Origin: Rhizomucor pusillus | Taxonomy: Eukaryota > Mucoromycota > Mucoromycetes > Mucorales > Lichtheimiaceae | Direction: 5' to 3' | Length of the DNA stretch: 64,000 bases | NCBI GenBank assembly: GCA_900175165.2 | Contig: FWWN02000590.1 | Span: forward strand, 1-64,000 | Shown: piece after piece, positions 13,351-25,149 of the stretch | Numbering within the stretch: the first letter of the stretch is position 1 | Layout of the letters: each line of letters opens with the position of its first letter | Made by a program: the position numbers and the translations under genes | The notes under the pieces: generated by a model | What the model was told of the DNA's origin: nothing | The model's database searches: none | What the model saw: the letters and a program-made list of their open reading frames with translations, nothing else

Positions 13351-13760
13351 TTAAGAGGACTTTACAAGCTGTTCCAAAGTCTTTTCGATGTCCTTTGCCG
13401 ATACGTTCTGCAACACGACCTTGCGTTCAACGCCCTTGTCTGCAGTCATATACCATCAATAACCCTAGTTACGACTCAAATGTGCATGTATTTCGATTCC
13501 ACACTCACCGAAACGAGCAAACACACGAGCCTCAGCACCGCTTGCCTCGCGAATCAGAATGGGCAGCTCAGGGTTGGCCTTCTTGATGGCAGTGTAGTTT
13601 TGAGCAACGAATTCTCTGCATACGATATTTAGCCTTCACTGCATCTCAGACCGTGGAAATGTATACCGTACCTAAGGCCGTTGCTTGCTGGGGAGGTCTG
13701 GCAAAAGTGTACACGGAGCTCCTTGAGGCTCTTGCCCAACTGCGATCTCAATGCGGACAT
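13351..13760 (-). CDS. NDUFA2: NADH:ubiquinone oxidoreductase subunit B8 (NDUFA2)
   Basis: Small accessory subunit of mitochondrial complex I with a thioredoxin-like fold (L51/S25/CI-B8 domain), on the matrix arm. Three exons, 13672-13760, 13509-13615 and 13351-13439, splice in frame to 94 residues plus stop, the usual length. The product starts MSALRSQLGKSLKELRVHFC, continues with TSPASNGLR and REFVAQNYTAIKKANPELP, then the family hallmark ILIREASGAEARVFARF, and ends NVSAKDIEKTLEQLVKSS. All introns are GT-AG and 69 bases or shorter. The start codon at 13758-13760 has no in-frame upstream alternative that I can support. Presence of this gene implies a canonical complex I, unlike Saccharomyces. 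Confidence 0.93.
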
Positions 13761-13789
13761 TGCTGTGTTTACAAGAGAAAGGGTACCAG

Positions 13790-14110
13790 TGCTGGAATAC
13801 GAAATTGAAAAACGAAAAATTTAATTGGGCCATCCGCCACCTCGTCCAAATTGAGCATGGCAAGTGAAACGGGCCATCCGTCCTGAATATCGGCTGACCG
13901 CAAATTCGAGAAGGCAACTTAAAATAGCCGATAGAAGAGTCTTTACAGTGCTTGAAATACAATTTGTCCAGTATAGCGAAAATGGGACAGGTATCCCAAA
14001 ATTGGGTCAATTCCATGAATATGAGCCACATCTCTTAAAATGAACCAATTCAGCGAATCTGGATTAGCCATAATGAAATTGGATCACTCCCACAAAAAAA
14101 GAGTCAAAAG
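13790..14110. repeat. Degenerate short-period repeat, shared with 36.2 kb
   Basis: The stretch is built from loosely repeated units of about 20 bases around a core like GAAATTGGGTCA or GGGCCATCCG. A 29-base segment at 14001-14029 (ATTGGGTCA, then CCATGAAT, then TGAGCCAC) recurs with four mismatches at 36204-36232, and GGATCAC follows in both copies. Such arrays of variant short motifs resemble the subterminal regions of DNA transposons. The element type cannot be named from this alone. Confidence 0.6.
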
Positions 14111-14572
14111 CGAATGATATAAGTCTGTTTATGGGAACAAGTAGGATTGTGTTTATTCGCAGTGCTTGAAGGGTGATTGGTCTATACTTCATATTTTTGG
14201 ATTGATATCATGATGCCTGCAACTGGCGTCTTAGTGCAAAAGAAAAGACGCACAAAAAATAGTACCATAGCAACACGATTAGACCTGATTTCTTACGCAC
14301 TGATACTGAGACGTTATGTAATTGTAGGAACAAAAAGTGGCAAACAGAAGTATATCCAGTGATTTATTATGATTTAAGGCTTGCGCGAGACTCGAGTGAG
14401 GATGGCTAGGATACGACAGAACGCACATGTCCGCTTGCAGAAATATTATTGTCATCTATTGTCATCGACATAGTCGTTTATTAGCTCTCATCCCATCCGC
14501 GTAGCTCAGAACCATTCCCCAAACGAAAAAGTATCAAAACATACCATCAGACACCTATACGTCATTTGGAAA

Positions 14573-15490
14573 AATGGCGGGTTCAAAGTACGTATATCAC
14601 ATGTTTACGCCGTCGATGTTTGAACATGCTTGGACCTTAAGGTGTCTGTAATGTTCTGTTAAATTACACACTAAACAGCTTATATACATAAAACACATAA
14701 ATGGACTTTCCAAGTAGTTGACCCGACTCCAGCCTAGCTACCACCACTCCAAAAAGGGCAGCTATTGTTATATCCTGGGAACGATATCAAGTAGTGAAAA
14801 CCGTTCGGACTCGCTATCCATGTCTTCCATTGTTCCTCGACATGAGCTGCAGCCTCGTCATATCGGCCTGCGTGCCGACATCTGGTCCCTCCACGATGCA
14901 ACAGTCGGGTAAGGAATTGGTTGAGCGACTTCAGCCAAAACGTTCAGGAGATATAGAGGTGAACGCTACTGTTATGGCAAGCCGAAAATCCCGGGCGTAT
15001 GTGTGCGGCGACGCAGGAACGTCAACAGTAAATCAAGAACATATTCCATCGAGCGCCGGTCTGAATAAACCAGGAATTCGACGGCATGGAGACCGAGCGT
15101 GAAGACAAAGGCACGGAGACCGTGCATCAAGACGACCACTCGACTAGGCACACTGACCCGCCAAGCCCACATAGTGGCTCACAATTTGGTGGGGCTTTCC
15201 GGGGATATGGGGAGAAGTCTATCAGTCACGTCCATACTTTCTTTCGTTATGTGATTTCTACATGGCTGATATTCAGGAAGAAACGGAAATATTGGGGATG
15301 GGCAATGATCTAAGTCTGGATGAGAGATTGTTAGTATTTACCCGTATACCCATATTTATTATGTCGCTGACTAGCTTTATTAGTAGGGATCTTTCAGGGA
15401 TTACATCCTGCCACGTGTGTCCCACCGAGAAGCGGCTGGATCCTACACAACTAAGCAACCGGGCTTACGAGATGATCAACCATCGATGAA
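14573..15490 (+). other. Possible eroded hypothetical gene, exons uncertain
   Basis: ATG at 14575 (MAGSK, then a GTACGT donor) may begin a gene. Frames at 14718-14912 (ending near RHIGLRADIWSLHDATVG), 15086-15240 (METEREDKGTETVHQDDH) and 15262-15350 (MADIQEETEILGMGNDLSL) have coding-like composition, but I could not join them without stops. No domain is recognised. It may be the 5' part of the eroded gene ending near 16599 or an unrelated relic. Confidence 0.25.
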
Positions 15491-15790
15491 TAGTACGTAG
15501 GATGCATACAGCCTACTCAGCCTTCCATATGTTGCTAATTTCGGTGAACATCTAGTGTTACAAATAGCAAGACGAATATTTTCCTCCTGCGTATGAACCG
15601 CCCACCATACAGCCGTCAGGCGTTTCGTTCGATATCTTTCGGCTTTCTTGGTTGCTTTGAGGCAGACGATGGACAGATCACCTGACATAATCCCTTTCAA
15701 AAACAAGAAACAACACGAAATTGATTTCACTGTTGAAAACGTATCAATTCTTTTCAGGCTAATTTTTACGAGAAGTAGCATGGTCAGGAT

Positions 15791-16599
15791 TTGATGGTAA
15801 GTTCTGATAAAAGCAATGCTAAATGTATATTTATACCTTCATATAGGGAGAGAGCTAGTGAAGCGCGCACCAGCTCCAGCAAGCGTATAACAATCGATTT
15901 TACGCTCATGTATGATTTACTAGAAGTTGACTGCGGCGCGGTGAAAATGCATGATAGCGAATGCAAGGACGAGGAAGAAGACCGCGCGAGAATTGGCGAA
16001 ATGCTCAAAAAGCAGCTTCATGTTTCGTATCCGTCAAGCCAAGGGCCCCAAGGAGTTTGTAACCTTTGGGATATTCGTTTACGGCAATGAAGTGGAGGTT
16101 TACCGTCTCGATTTCGATAAGAGTGGATACACGTACTCTACAATCGACCAAATCAAGCTGCCCACCATGCGTTACTAGAAACAATTGAGAGTCTCGTAAG
16201 CTTCAGGGTAAGTTGACCCAAAACTTGCATCTGTTGTGATTCTTTGTAACGTTTCATATTCGCTAGGAGCCAATCCGGTCTACTCTAGCAGAAGATCATG
16301 ATACTCTAAGGGATTTCCTTCGGACACAACATCCAATAATCATCCCAAATGATCTAGCGTATCGACGAATCGCGCTTGACCTTGACCATAGCAGCGGTCA
16401 GATTATGGTTGTTGCAGAAAATTCCTCCACAACGACACTGCAAGTACAAGTGACGAACGCTGCTGGACTTCGTCGTAACAGTATAGCCATCCCAACGCGC
16501 ATCAACCTGAGCAGCTTGTTTCAGCTCTTCATGGTTGTCAAATCAACAATTCAACAAAATAGAGCATTGCATCGTTCGAGACAACTTTCGGGAGGGTAG
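15791..16599 (+). pseudogene. Frameshifted fragment of a lineage-specific protein family
   Basis: Three frames read on from one another but in different phases: 15791-16010 (FTLMYDLLEVDCGAVK, then EDRARIGEMLKKQLHV), 16015-16160 (FRIRQAKGPKEFVTFGIFVY, EVEVYRLDFDKSGY, IDQIKLP), and 16160-16599 (ALLETIESLVSFR, a clean intron at about 16208-16266, then EPIRSTLAEDHDTLRDF). The phase changes at about 16012 and 16160 have no intron signals and look like frameshifts. The pattern (membrane-free, conserved GEMLKK, FVTFGI, ETIESLVSFR blocks) resembles an expanded uncharacterised family I associate with Mucorales, but I cannot name it and cannot exclude a mis-assembled active gene. Confidence 0.4.
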
Positions 16600-17078
16600 G
16601 TTGTTGTGTCCGAAGGAAATCCCTACTCTAAAGCCTTATATATATCCCGAGTACCTAGAACCACTCAAACCCACAATTTACTTCATATGATGATCTCCAA
16701 TATTCTTATATACCCATTAGTCAATAAACCCGTCGAGACAAACATATGCAGTATTTTTTTATTGTTGCAATTCATATTGGCTCTATACTTTTTTGCCTTC
16801 AAAATACCACAAAACTTATAAAGTGAACGTTTCATTGGCTAACTTCTCTCTGCTATCCCTTCCTTAGACTAGAGATGAAGACGTGGAAGTACACAATATG
16901 CTCCCCGCACTACAAACCCAAGTCGCGATCGAAGATCAAGGCATCACACATAAATAGATAGTCCCCTTTTATTTGTTTGTTTTCTTTGTTTCTTAGACAT
17001 CCCACTCTCAATAAATGAAAAAGAGGATCGCTGCATATATACTTCCAGGTCGGAATCGATGGTCTCCTGGGTTGGCGG

Positions 17079-17396
17079 TCAATTTATGTTTCCTCGATCT
17101 GGCCAGGATAAACATAACAGTTCAACATAATTCTGAGAGACGCTAAACTTGAGTTGTCTATCTCGTAACTCCAGCGCAGATAAAAAGTCCCACTTCTCCA
17201 GTGTCCGCCCTTGATCCAGATAAAGTTTCAGACTAATGCCTGCTTTCCAGCATTGTATCCTCTCAACGGTCAAGTCGACGGAGTCCCCGAAAAATTTTGG
17301 GCGGGCTCGCCCTTCTCTCCTTGCTAGCTTGTCAGGATAGCCAGACATACAAGCGTCATATTGCCAAAGACAAAAGTCTGGAATAGCAATCGGCAT
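17079..17396 (-). CDS. Hypothetical protein, 105 residues
   Basis: A single open frame with an ATG start and coding-like composition (CMSGYPDKLARREGRARP, DSVDLTVERIQCWKAG, LELRDRQLKFSVSQNY). It has no signal peptide, membrane segment or recognised motif. It lies between an eroded region and the methionyl-tRNA synthetase gene, and may be a fragment of a larger lost gene. No splice partner was found upstream on the minus strand. Confidence 0.3.
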   Translation of the reverse strand: MPIAIPDFCLWQYDACMSGYPDKLARREGRARPKFFGDSVDLTVERIQCWKAGISLKLYLDQGRTLEKWDFLSALELRDRQLKFSVSQNYVELLCLSWPDRGNIN

Positions 17397-18079
17397 CTAT
17401 TTGATGCTGTCAATGCTTTCTGAATTGTTCATTGATATCTCCATACATCTTAATTCCTGTTCCAATTTGCAACTTTCGAGAAATATGCAGGTCTTGCACC
17501 AAAATTATGATCCAATTGTTGCTCCAAACTACAATTTTTGGATAGCAAACCAAAACAACGAAGCCTCATATATGTACATATGCCTATATTTGTTCTCAGT
17601 GAGCTATTTGCTTGAAAAATTACCTATGGTACTCAAGCCGTAGGTAACATTCTCCTTCAGACAGCTTCGACGGGTGGTGACTAGACAAATGACGTTTCCT
17701 TTCCAGACTGCTTACACGTGAAACATTCCTATCACGCCTTTTTACATATATGCTCTCTACTATTGTTGGAGACGTGCGAAAAATTGAAAGAGTTGTAGAT
17801 GCTCCACGCGGAGAAACGTTCATATCTACATGATTTATACATTGTTTCTTTTCAATTGCATCCAAGTTCCCCTTTTTCAAACGGCTGTACTTGTAGCTAT
17901 TATCCAAAGCATTCAATGGATATGGCTATCGTCCTTGTCAAGCTCACAGAGCCGTAGTAAGCCAGGAACAATGGGTAACATGACTCAGGGATTGGACAGT
18001 GGCTTGACCAATCAATTCCACACTATATTACATACGTCTGGGCCAGAGAACGGACCTGTCAATTTCAACTCTTCGACTC
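17397..18079. other. Intergenic, promoter side of the MetRS gene
   Basis: AT-rich non-coding DNA. No gene, repeat or RNA was recognised. The last few hundred bases should contain the promoter of the methionyl-tRNA synthetase gene. Confidence 0.5.
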
Positions 18080-20987
18080 ATGACGGCAGCTACCAAGATC
18101 ACCCTGCCAAAGCTTGCACCCAACACAAAACCCTACGCTAGTGCGTTCAAACTTGTCCTTGCTGCTCAGTTGGCTGGTTCCAAGATTGAGCACGTAGCTG
18201 GCGATGTCGTCGCCCTGGAGTTGCCGAATCAGGTTGCTCTCCTGGAATCCAATGTTGCCGTCAAGTAAGTCGAGAGACGAGCAGCAGCAATCAGCAGCAG
18301 CAGTGAGAACTGACACTGCGACAGATACTTGTTAAATGCTTTGGCATTCAATGGTTCAGACGAGCAATTGTTCCTCAACAACGCCTTGGAAAAGGAAGCT
18401 TTCGTTGTATCTCCTTTGACGCTTCAAATGAAGACGCCCGAAGCTCTTCAGGCAGCAGAAGATATCCTTGCTCGTTTTGGCTCCAAAGTCTTTGCTAATG
18501 TTTGTCTCGCTTGCGGCAGAGAAGGAAGGGAGGAGAGATATACTGACTGTGTGAAATCTTGCAGGGCGAGAAACTCGGCGCCGCAGATGTTGTATATATC
18601 GGCACAATGTATGACGCGTTATCTCGATCTTCTGATCTTGATAAATACCCTGCGTTGACTGCTTGGTTCGCCAACGTCTCAAAGAACAAATTGGTCGCCA
18701 GTACTTTGGAGATTCTCGATAAATACGTGAGTGCTATCATAATCAAAGAAGATACTCATGAAAATTTACGCAAAAATGTATCGTAGATCTCCAAAGCTGC
18801 AAAGAAAAAGCAGGCTGCCTCAGGCAAGGATAAGGGCGGTGCAGCTGCCAAAGCTACCAGCTATGAATTCAACCCAGAGACCCAAAAATTGAACAACACT
18901 GTATTCATGGCCAAACAGTCCACCGAGAAAATGTAATGTTCGGTTGAGAGATAAGGAGTGTCGATATATGTTAACGACTATTTTAGCCTTCCCAAAGACA
19001 ACGAACGCAACATCTTGATTACATCTGCACTGCCATATGTCAACAACGTTCCTCACTTGGGTAACATTATCGGTTCAACCTTGAGTGCCGACTGTTATGC
19101 TAGGTAAGCAATATGAAACTGAGAGAACAAGGTCGTTGTTTTATGCATAAGTGACCGATAATTGGAATAGATACTGCCGTGCCCGTGGATACAACACTTT
19201 ATTTATTTGCGGTACTGACGAATACGGCACTGCCACCGAGACCAAAGCGTTGGAAGAAGGTGTGTCATGCCAGGCATTGTGTGACAAGTACAATGCTATT
19301 CACCGCAGCGTATACAACTGGTTCGAGCTTTCATTCGATCACTTCGGACGTACTTCGACGCCAAAGCAGACTGAAATCTGTCAAGATATATTCAAGAAGG
19401 TGTATGCTAATGGATACACCCTCGAGGAGACCATGATTCAGTTGTTCTGTGAAAAGTGCCAACGGTACGATGACGTTTATCATTCAATTGATTGACAACA
19501 TTGTCGTTAATTAGCTTTAAAAATGGATAGATTCTTGGCCGATCGTTACGTCGAGGGTACCTGCCCATCCTGTAACTACAATGTAAGAAACAACTTCTTA
19601 CTGATGTCAAGTGGCCTTTAGCTTATGGTTTGGTTTGCATAGGATGCTCGCGGTGACCAATGCGATGCTTGCGGTAAATTGATCAACGCCACTGAATTGA
19701 TAAGCCCACGCTGCAAATTGGATGGCACTGCTCCTATCACAAAGGAGTCCAAGCATCAATTCTTGGATCTGACCAAACTTCAGCCCAAGATCGCTGCATT
19801 CAATGAAAAGTCCAGCACCGAAGGTAGTATCCAGTTAGAGAAACTGTAAATTAATATGGCAATGCTTATGTATCCGTGATAGGCAAATGGTCTCACAATG
19901 GTATTAACATTACTCAGTCCTGGATCAAGGAAGGTCTGAAACCACGCTGCATTACTCGTGACTTGAAGTGGGGTGTCCCTGTTCCTTTGGAAGGCTATGA
20001 ACAAAAAGTCTTCTATGTCTGGTTCGACGCACCTATCGGTTACCCTAGCATCACTGCCAACTACACTGACGATTGGGCCAAGTGGTGGAAGAACCCCGAG
20101 AATGTAAAGTTGTATCAATTCATGGGTAAAGACAACGTGCCTTTCCACTCTGTTATCTTCCCTGGTGTCCAGATTGCCACTGGAGAAGACTGGACCATGG
20201 TAAACCACATCAGCACAGCTGGTACGTATAAATCAAAGATGTAGCAATGTGCGGTGGTTGGTACTCACATCACATTGTAGAATACCTCAACTATGAGGGA
20301 GGCAAGTTCTCGAAATCACGCAACATTGGTGTCTTTGGCACAAACGCAGAGGAAACCGGAATCCCGCCTTCCGTCTGGCGTTACTACCTCTTGTCCTCTC
20401 GCCCTGAGACCAGCGATGCCATGTTCACCTGGAACGACTTTATCACCAGAAACAATAGCGAGCTTCTCAACAACCTCGGCAACTTTGTCAACCGTATCAT
20501 CAAGTTCGCTTTGGCGAAATACGACGGTGTTGTTCCTCAGGCCGATCTCTCGGGTGAGGCCGAGGTGGCATTTATCAAGGAGGTCAACGAGTTGTTGGGA
20601 CAATACGTTGATGCTATGGAGAATGTCAAGATTCGTCAGGCACTCGGTATTGCGATGTCGATCTCTGCAAGAGGCAACTTGTACCTTCAAGAATCGAATG
20701 TCAGCAATGCTCTCTTTACTGAGCAGCGCGCCAAGTGCGATGCTGTCGTGTACGCTGCGCTTAACCTTGTTTATTTGCTCTCCGCTGTCATTTATCCATA
20801 CATGCCTTCTACATCTGAGAGCATTTCTCGCCAACTGAACGCACCGCTTCGAAAAATACCCGATCAATTCACTCTAGACATTTTGCCCGGTCACAAGTTG
20901 AACGGTGCTGCTTACTTATTCTCTAGAATTGACGATAAGATGGAAGAAGTTTGGAAGAGCAAGTACGGAAGCTCGGGAAGTAACTAG
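18080..20987 (+). CDS. MES1: Cytosolic methionyl-tRNA synthetase with GST-like N-terminal domain
   Basis: Class I synthetase charging tRNA-Met in the cytosol. The start is ATG 18080 ([19 protein letters not shown]). The first ~170 residues form a GST-like domain ([46 protein letters not shown]) followed by a Lys/Ala-rich linker, the arrangement known for eukaryotic MetRS that bind Arc1/AIMP-type scaffolds. The catalytic core then shows [16 protein letters not shown] (HIGH equivalent HLGN), [13 protein letters not shown], a zinc knuckle region ([25 protein letters not shown]), [26 protein letters not shown] and [12 protein letters not shown] (KMSKS equivalent). The anticodon-binding helical domain ends KYGSSGSN before the TAG at 20985-20987. 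No C-terminal EMAP-like tRNA-binding domain is present. About nine short introns interrupt the gene. Confidence 0.97.
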
Positions 20988-21517
20988 AAGTTTATGGAAA
21001 AGAGCTAGACCCCCAAAAAAATATAATAAAAATAAATAAATAACAAGTAAGGTAATATTGACACGTAAACAAAGATCGTGTGTATCGTCATCGAGATACT
21101 CTATTTGTTTGGGAGATCTTTTTCCAAGTGTCAGAGGTTCTCTTGCTCGCAACTCCTGGCGGAGGAGAATGGCGGGGTTGAGGACAAGCATAACAGGAAC
21201 AAGACGATGATGATGATGACATTTGTAAAACCTTGCTGGCAACAAGGTTTTTTCCTTGTACAAAATCTATTAAAACTTTATACGGCTTAAACCTTCTTTC
21301 ATCTCGAAAAGCTCCTGTAGGATGTGTTTTCGGGCATTGGGGGTGGGGGATGTGGACAAAGATCTTTTTGCTGCAGGCGGAGACTAACGCCCGTGTCATG
21401 GGATCAAGAAGTCTGTCCATGTGAGAGACCCTGAAACATTTTCCAGCGCACAAGTAATACACAAGAAAAAAGGTCATCGTGCATAACATGCGACCCGAAG
21501 AGAGAGAAAGACAAAGA

Positions 21518-21772
21518 TCACTTCAGTGGCGCCGAGAGGGAATAGACGTTGGCAACGTGGATCGGGTTACCAAAAGCAGATGCAAATATTGAGATGTTTT
21601 CGCTATGTAAGAGCAAAGGTCCAAATGATACTCTCGGAAGTATTGCTGCTGCAATGCTAGTTTTGCGTAAGCAGGCTGTATCTCTTACAGTTACCTTTAA
21701 TTGGTCTGCCTGCTTTCGAGGATGAAGCTGCTGCAGACGGGACACTGCTCTGGCTTCCATCGGATCATCCAA
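21518..21772 (-). CDS. Possible small coiled-coil protein, partial
   Basis: If a 38-base GT-AG segment (about 21657-21694) is removed, the minus-strand frame reads RLQQLHPRKQADQLK, ALQQQYFREYHLDLC and SYIAKTSQYLHLLL, an amphipathic, coiled-coil-like sequence ending near 21530. Unspliced, the same stretch is a plain 84-residue ORF with no structure. The intron would be unusually short, upstream exons were not found, and the family is not recognised. Confidence 0.25.
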   Translation of the reverse strand: MDDPMEARAVSRLQQLHPRKQADQLKVTVRDTACLRKTSIAAAILPRVSFGPLLLHSENISIFASAFGNPIHVANVYSLSAPLK

Positions 21773-24026
21773 GTATATATACTACATAGTTTTCTTGACA
21801 CGGTGATCTATTCTTTTAGGTTGCGAAGACTGATCATCAGAACGGGTGCTGTGCGGCGAGAAAACCTACTTGTCCCCAGCTCATGTGTTCTTTCACGGCG
21901 ATGATTGAAACAGTATGCATCTGAATTTTACATCCAATGGAAGAGATTCAAGACAATGAAAAACCTGACCAACGAACTGTCTTAGAAATTCAAACGTCAT
22001 GAGTGCAAAGATAACATCCTTCGATATGGTCAATGTTGCACCGTGTACTGCTTTGCAGCGTAAGCCCTGCATATCTAGATTAGAGTTTTACATTCAGCAT
22101 ATTGGTGCAAAGACCAGCAGATTTGTGCTCCAACGAGTAGTTGGTGTGTGTGTGTGCGCGCGCTATCAACCACACTCCTGCTTTTGCATGACAGCATCAT
22201 GGGTGGGCTCTCCGTGGACGAAGGGTATGGGCTGGTTTCTTTGCATGGATTTGCCATCATGTCTTGAAGATCTGCAATAAAACTTGAGGGACCCCGACTA
22301 AGTGATCAGAAAGTTACCTTCTTTCTTCCATTCCACAACCCCATTTCCGGCCGTAAGTCACCCCCAGCTTGACGTCGTTGGTGCAACGATCACCGAGGTT
22401 CCCACCCCTCATTTTTTTCTTTCTCTGCGGTTCTCTTAATGTTACTCTTTGCCTCGCAGATTGCTGAAGCACGAGGACACCGGACGTGACATTGCTACAA
22501 CTTTATACTCTGCGCATTCGACAACGCTTACAGGGGCAGCTGCTGCTGTTGCAAACGGGAATATATACGGTTTACTTTAGGCTATTTTATTTTAGCTCTA
22601 TCGGCGCGAAGCGGAAGAGTATAAGGTTTTTGCCATGTGGGCGACAGATGAACTCAGCCCTTGTAGGACAAGGGCGTCTGTGTGTCGCACCTTTCCAATC
22701 GATGAATAACGAGCAGCCAGTACTTGAGCTTTTTTTGGGATGGGCGGACTGGTGCATCTGCGGGCGAGTTAGAACAAACACAAACGGCGATCGCCATCCC
22801 AAAATTTGCTTGTTTCAGAATGTCTCAGATTCATTTTCCAACCTTGCAAAGGAGAGATGGCTTTTTTTTCGAGGCCCGTGACCCCAAACAGCATTCTTAC
22901 TGCTGCTACACTGCTACTACTTGTTTGTATTTCCGATGTGTACCACATGATACAGCATTAGCGGCACCAAGGTTGCGTGCGCACACTGGGACAAGCAGAA
23001 AAAAGGAAAATAGGTTACGGCGGTGCAGAGCGAGTGCGCGCGCTGTCAAGGTGGAAAGGAGGATGTTTAAAAATCATCAATGATTTTTTTTCCAGTCGCA
23101 CAGGCCGCAAATTTTCCATTCTCGTGCGACCGGTAACTCATCTTGTCGGAATAATTGAGCATATCTGATCAGAATGTTGATTGGTAAGCACCAGGCAAAA
23201 GCCAGGGTGTGACTGGTAAGTGGTCAAAACTAGATGATGGAGGACCAATTATTCGAGCATTTGATTTCTAATATGTCTTAGTGCTGTAATTCCGGTTGCA
23301 CGCGCGCAGTTATACTTGACTGGCTGGCGCAAACTGTTAGACTGTAGTTGAGAGAACGAGCGGATGTTGGTGGCAGAGATCTGAAACTGCTCATTTACTT
23401 TAGTGTGGGTAGGGTGCTCCAAATCTCTCTCTTTGGATGTGTGTCTCTCTCTGCCCCTAGCCCCCTCACTCATTTACTTTGTGGCTCGTGCCCTTGTTTC
23501 CGATAGGTGCACGACGCTGTGACGTTTCATCCCCGCCGTCGTGGTACGACTGCAGCACAGCATGCATGCGATAGAAAAACAGAAACGTGGCAACGACTTT
23601 GCATGATAAAGTCGATAAAAAAGCGCAAAGATGGAAACAATAAAGTTCCATGTAATTGCTACGAGGTCCTCAAACCGGACGATGTTGGCTTGTCGGAAAG
23701 GGGTGCTCTTACATGTCTACGTTGAAAGGGGGTTCATCAAGAAATAGACAAGCAGAGAGAAGACAGGGAGCTTTGGGGGAGAGGAAGGGGGCAAAAGCAA
23801 ACCGGAAAGGAGGATCATGTTGCATTTCGTGGAGCAAGGTCATAGGAAAGCAGGCTAGTGTGTAGATTGTAGACATATATGTGTGCGTGTGTGCGTGTAC
23901 GTGCGTCTATGTGGAACTAGGTTTGGGGCATATGTACGGGAGGAGGTGGGGGGAGAAGGCAATCAAAGAAGAAAGAAGATAGACATGGAAGAAGAGTACG
24001 GCTCGTCATTTTGGGCAGTAAAAAGT

Positions 24027-24110
24027 GTACACACACATACGCACACCCAGTGTGCATGTATATGCGTGAGAGCCGAGGGCTGTTAGTGTGTGCGTGTGTG
24101 TGTTGTGTAC
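24027..24110. repeat. Imperfect inverted repeat of CA/GT-rich arms in promoter
   Basis: The left arm 24027-24046 (GTACACACACATACGCACAC) and right arm 24087-24110 (GTGTGTGCGTG, TGTTGTGTAC) are near reverse complements around a ~40-base spacer. It lies about 200-280 bases upstream of the zinc-finger gene start. Alternating purine-pyrimidine arms could fold into a hairpin or adopt left-handed DNA, or simply be two microsatellites. Confidence 0.5.
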
Positions 24111-24220
24111 AGGTCGATGTGCTGCGTGCGTCATTCGAAAAGATTTCTTGTGGCACCAACCTTCTCAACCCGTGGACAGTCCTCTGTCTCGGTCTCCCCC
24201 AATCCTCCTTCCTAGGAAAT

Positions 24221-24232
24221 GTATTTAAATAC
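24221..24232 (+). promoter_or_regulatory. TATA-like box of the zinc-finger gene
   Basis: TATTTAAATA lies about 75 bases before the ATG at 24307, a plausible spacing for a fungal core promoter with a short leader. No experimental support. Confidence 0.4.
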
Positions 24233-24306
24233 CGGAGCGAAAATCATTGTCTCACTCGATTTCTTTTCCTTCTTTCACCAAACCATCCATCAATAACAAC
24301 AAAGAC

Positions 24307-25149
24307 ATGGAAATCAGCAATCTTCTCAACCAATCTGCCCAGGAAGGCCCTCTCGAGAAACAATTCGAATGCACATGGGCCAACTGTGGCAAACGCTTCT
24401 CCCGACGCTCAGACCTCTCTCGGCATCGCCGCATTCACACAGGCGAACGCCCATACCTCTGCACTTGGCCCAACTGCGGCAAACAATTCATCCAACGCTC
24501 TGCCCTCACTGTCCACTACCGCACTCACACTGGAGAACGGCCTCACGTGTGCGAAGTCGAAACGTGTGGCAAATCATTCAGTGACGTATGTTTATTTCCC
24601 ATGGAAACATAATATTTGCTTGTCTAACGCGATACGCACACACATACAGTCCTCCTCCCTCGCGAGACACCGGCGTACCCATACCGGGAATCGTCCGTAC
24701 GTCTGTCAAGTTCCAAACTGTGGAAAGTCCTTCACACGCCGCACAACGCTCCACCGCCACGCCCGCTGTCATGAAAACGTCGATGCGAAGCCTTACATAA
24801 AACGCTACATTAGCTTTGAGCGAACGTAAGTAGTCTGCTGTTGCTACTGCTCCTGTCTGTTTTCTAAAAATTCCATGATGCTAGTGATTGCCCGCTGTCG
24901 CCTGCAACTACCGAGGACTCCGAAACAGACAGGTCGCCAAGTCCTCCGTCCACTCCGACCGATCACTATTCTGTTTCTCCGCCTCTCATGACGGGCCCCA
25001 TTGTCTTTGCACCCGGCCCTTCTTACGTTGAACAGCACCAGCGCGCCACCACCGTATGTCATCGCCCAACGCCAGTGCGACCCATGCAGATGGCTGGCTC
25101 CTACCAACCAAGTCTCTACCACCCTGGCGTGATTCGTGACAGAAACTAG
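24307..25149 (+). CDS. Four-finger C2H2 zinc-finger transcription factor
   Basis: Likely sequence-specific DNA-binding regulator in the nucleus. Three exons, 24307-24585, 24650-24825 and 24885-25149, splice in frame to about 239 residues. After a 20-residue leader come four tandem C-x4-C-x12-H-x3-H fingers with TGERP/TGNRP linkers: [48 protein letters not shown] and [16 protein letters not shown]. The first intron cuts inside finger three. The tail is Ser/Pro/Thr-rich ([15 protein letters not shown]) with no further domain. The C-x4-C spacing with WxNCGK resembles GLI/ZIC/Zap1-like fingers; the target is unknown. A long 5' region and a TATA-like box precede it, and AATAAA-type signals lie near 25470 and 25510. 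Confidence 0.9.

Larger units (their letters stand above)
20988..24306. other. Long gene-poor region upstream of the zinc-finger gene
   Basis: About 3.3 kb with no confidently supported gene. It contains GT/GC-rich microsatellites (22144-22162, 23881-23907, 24030-24046, 24087-24107), several pyrimidine tracts, and a weak minus-strand coding candidate at 21518-21770 listed separately. The region immediately before 24307 should be the promoter and leader of the zinc-finger gene. Confidence 0.5.

Noticed and set aside
22270..22415. Minus-strand ORF starting MRGGNLGDRCTNDVKLGV
   Set aside because: A plausible start and donor, but no continuing exon was found and no motif is present.
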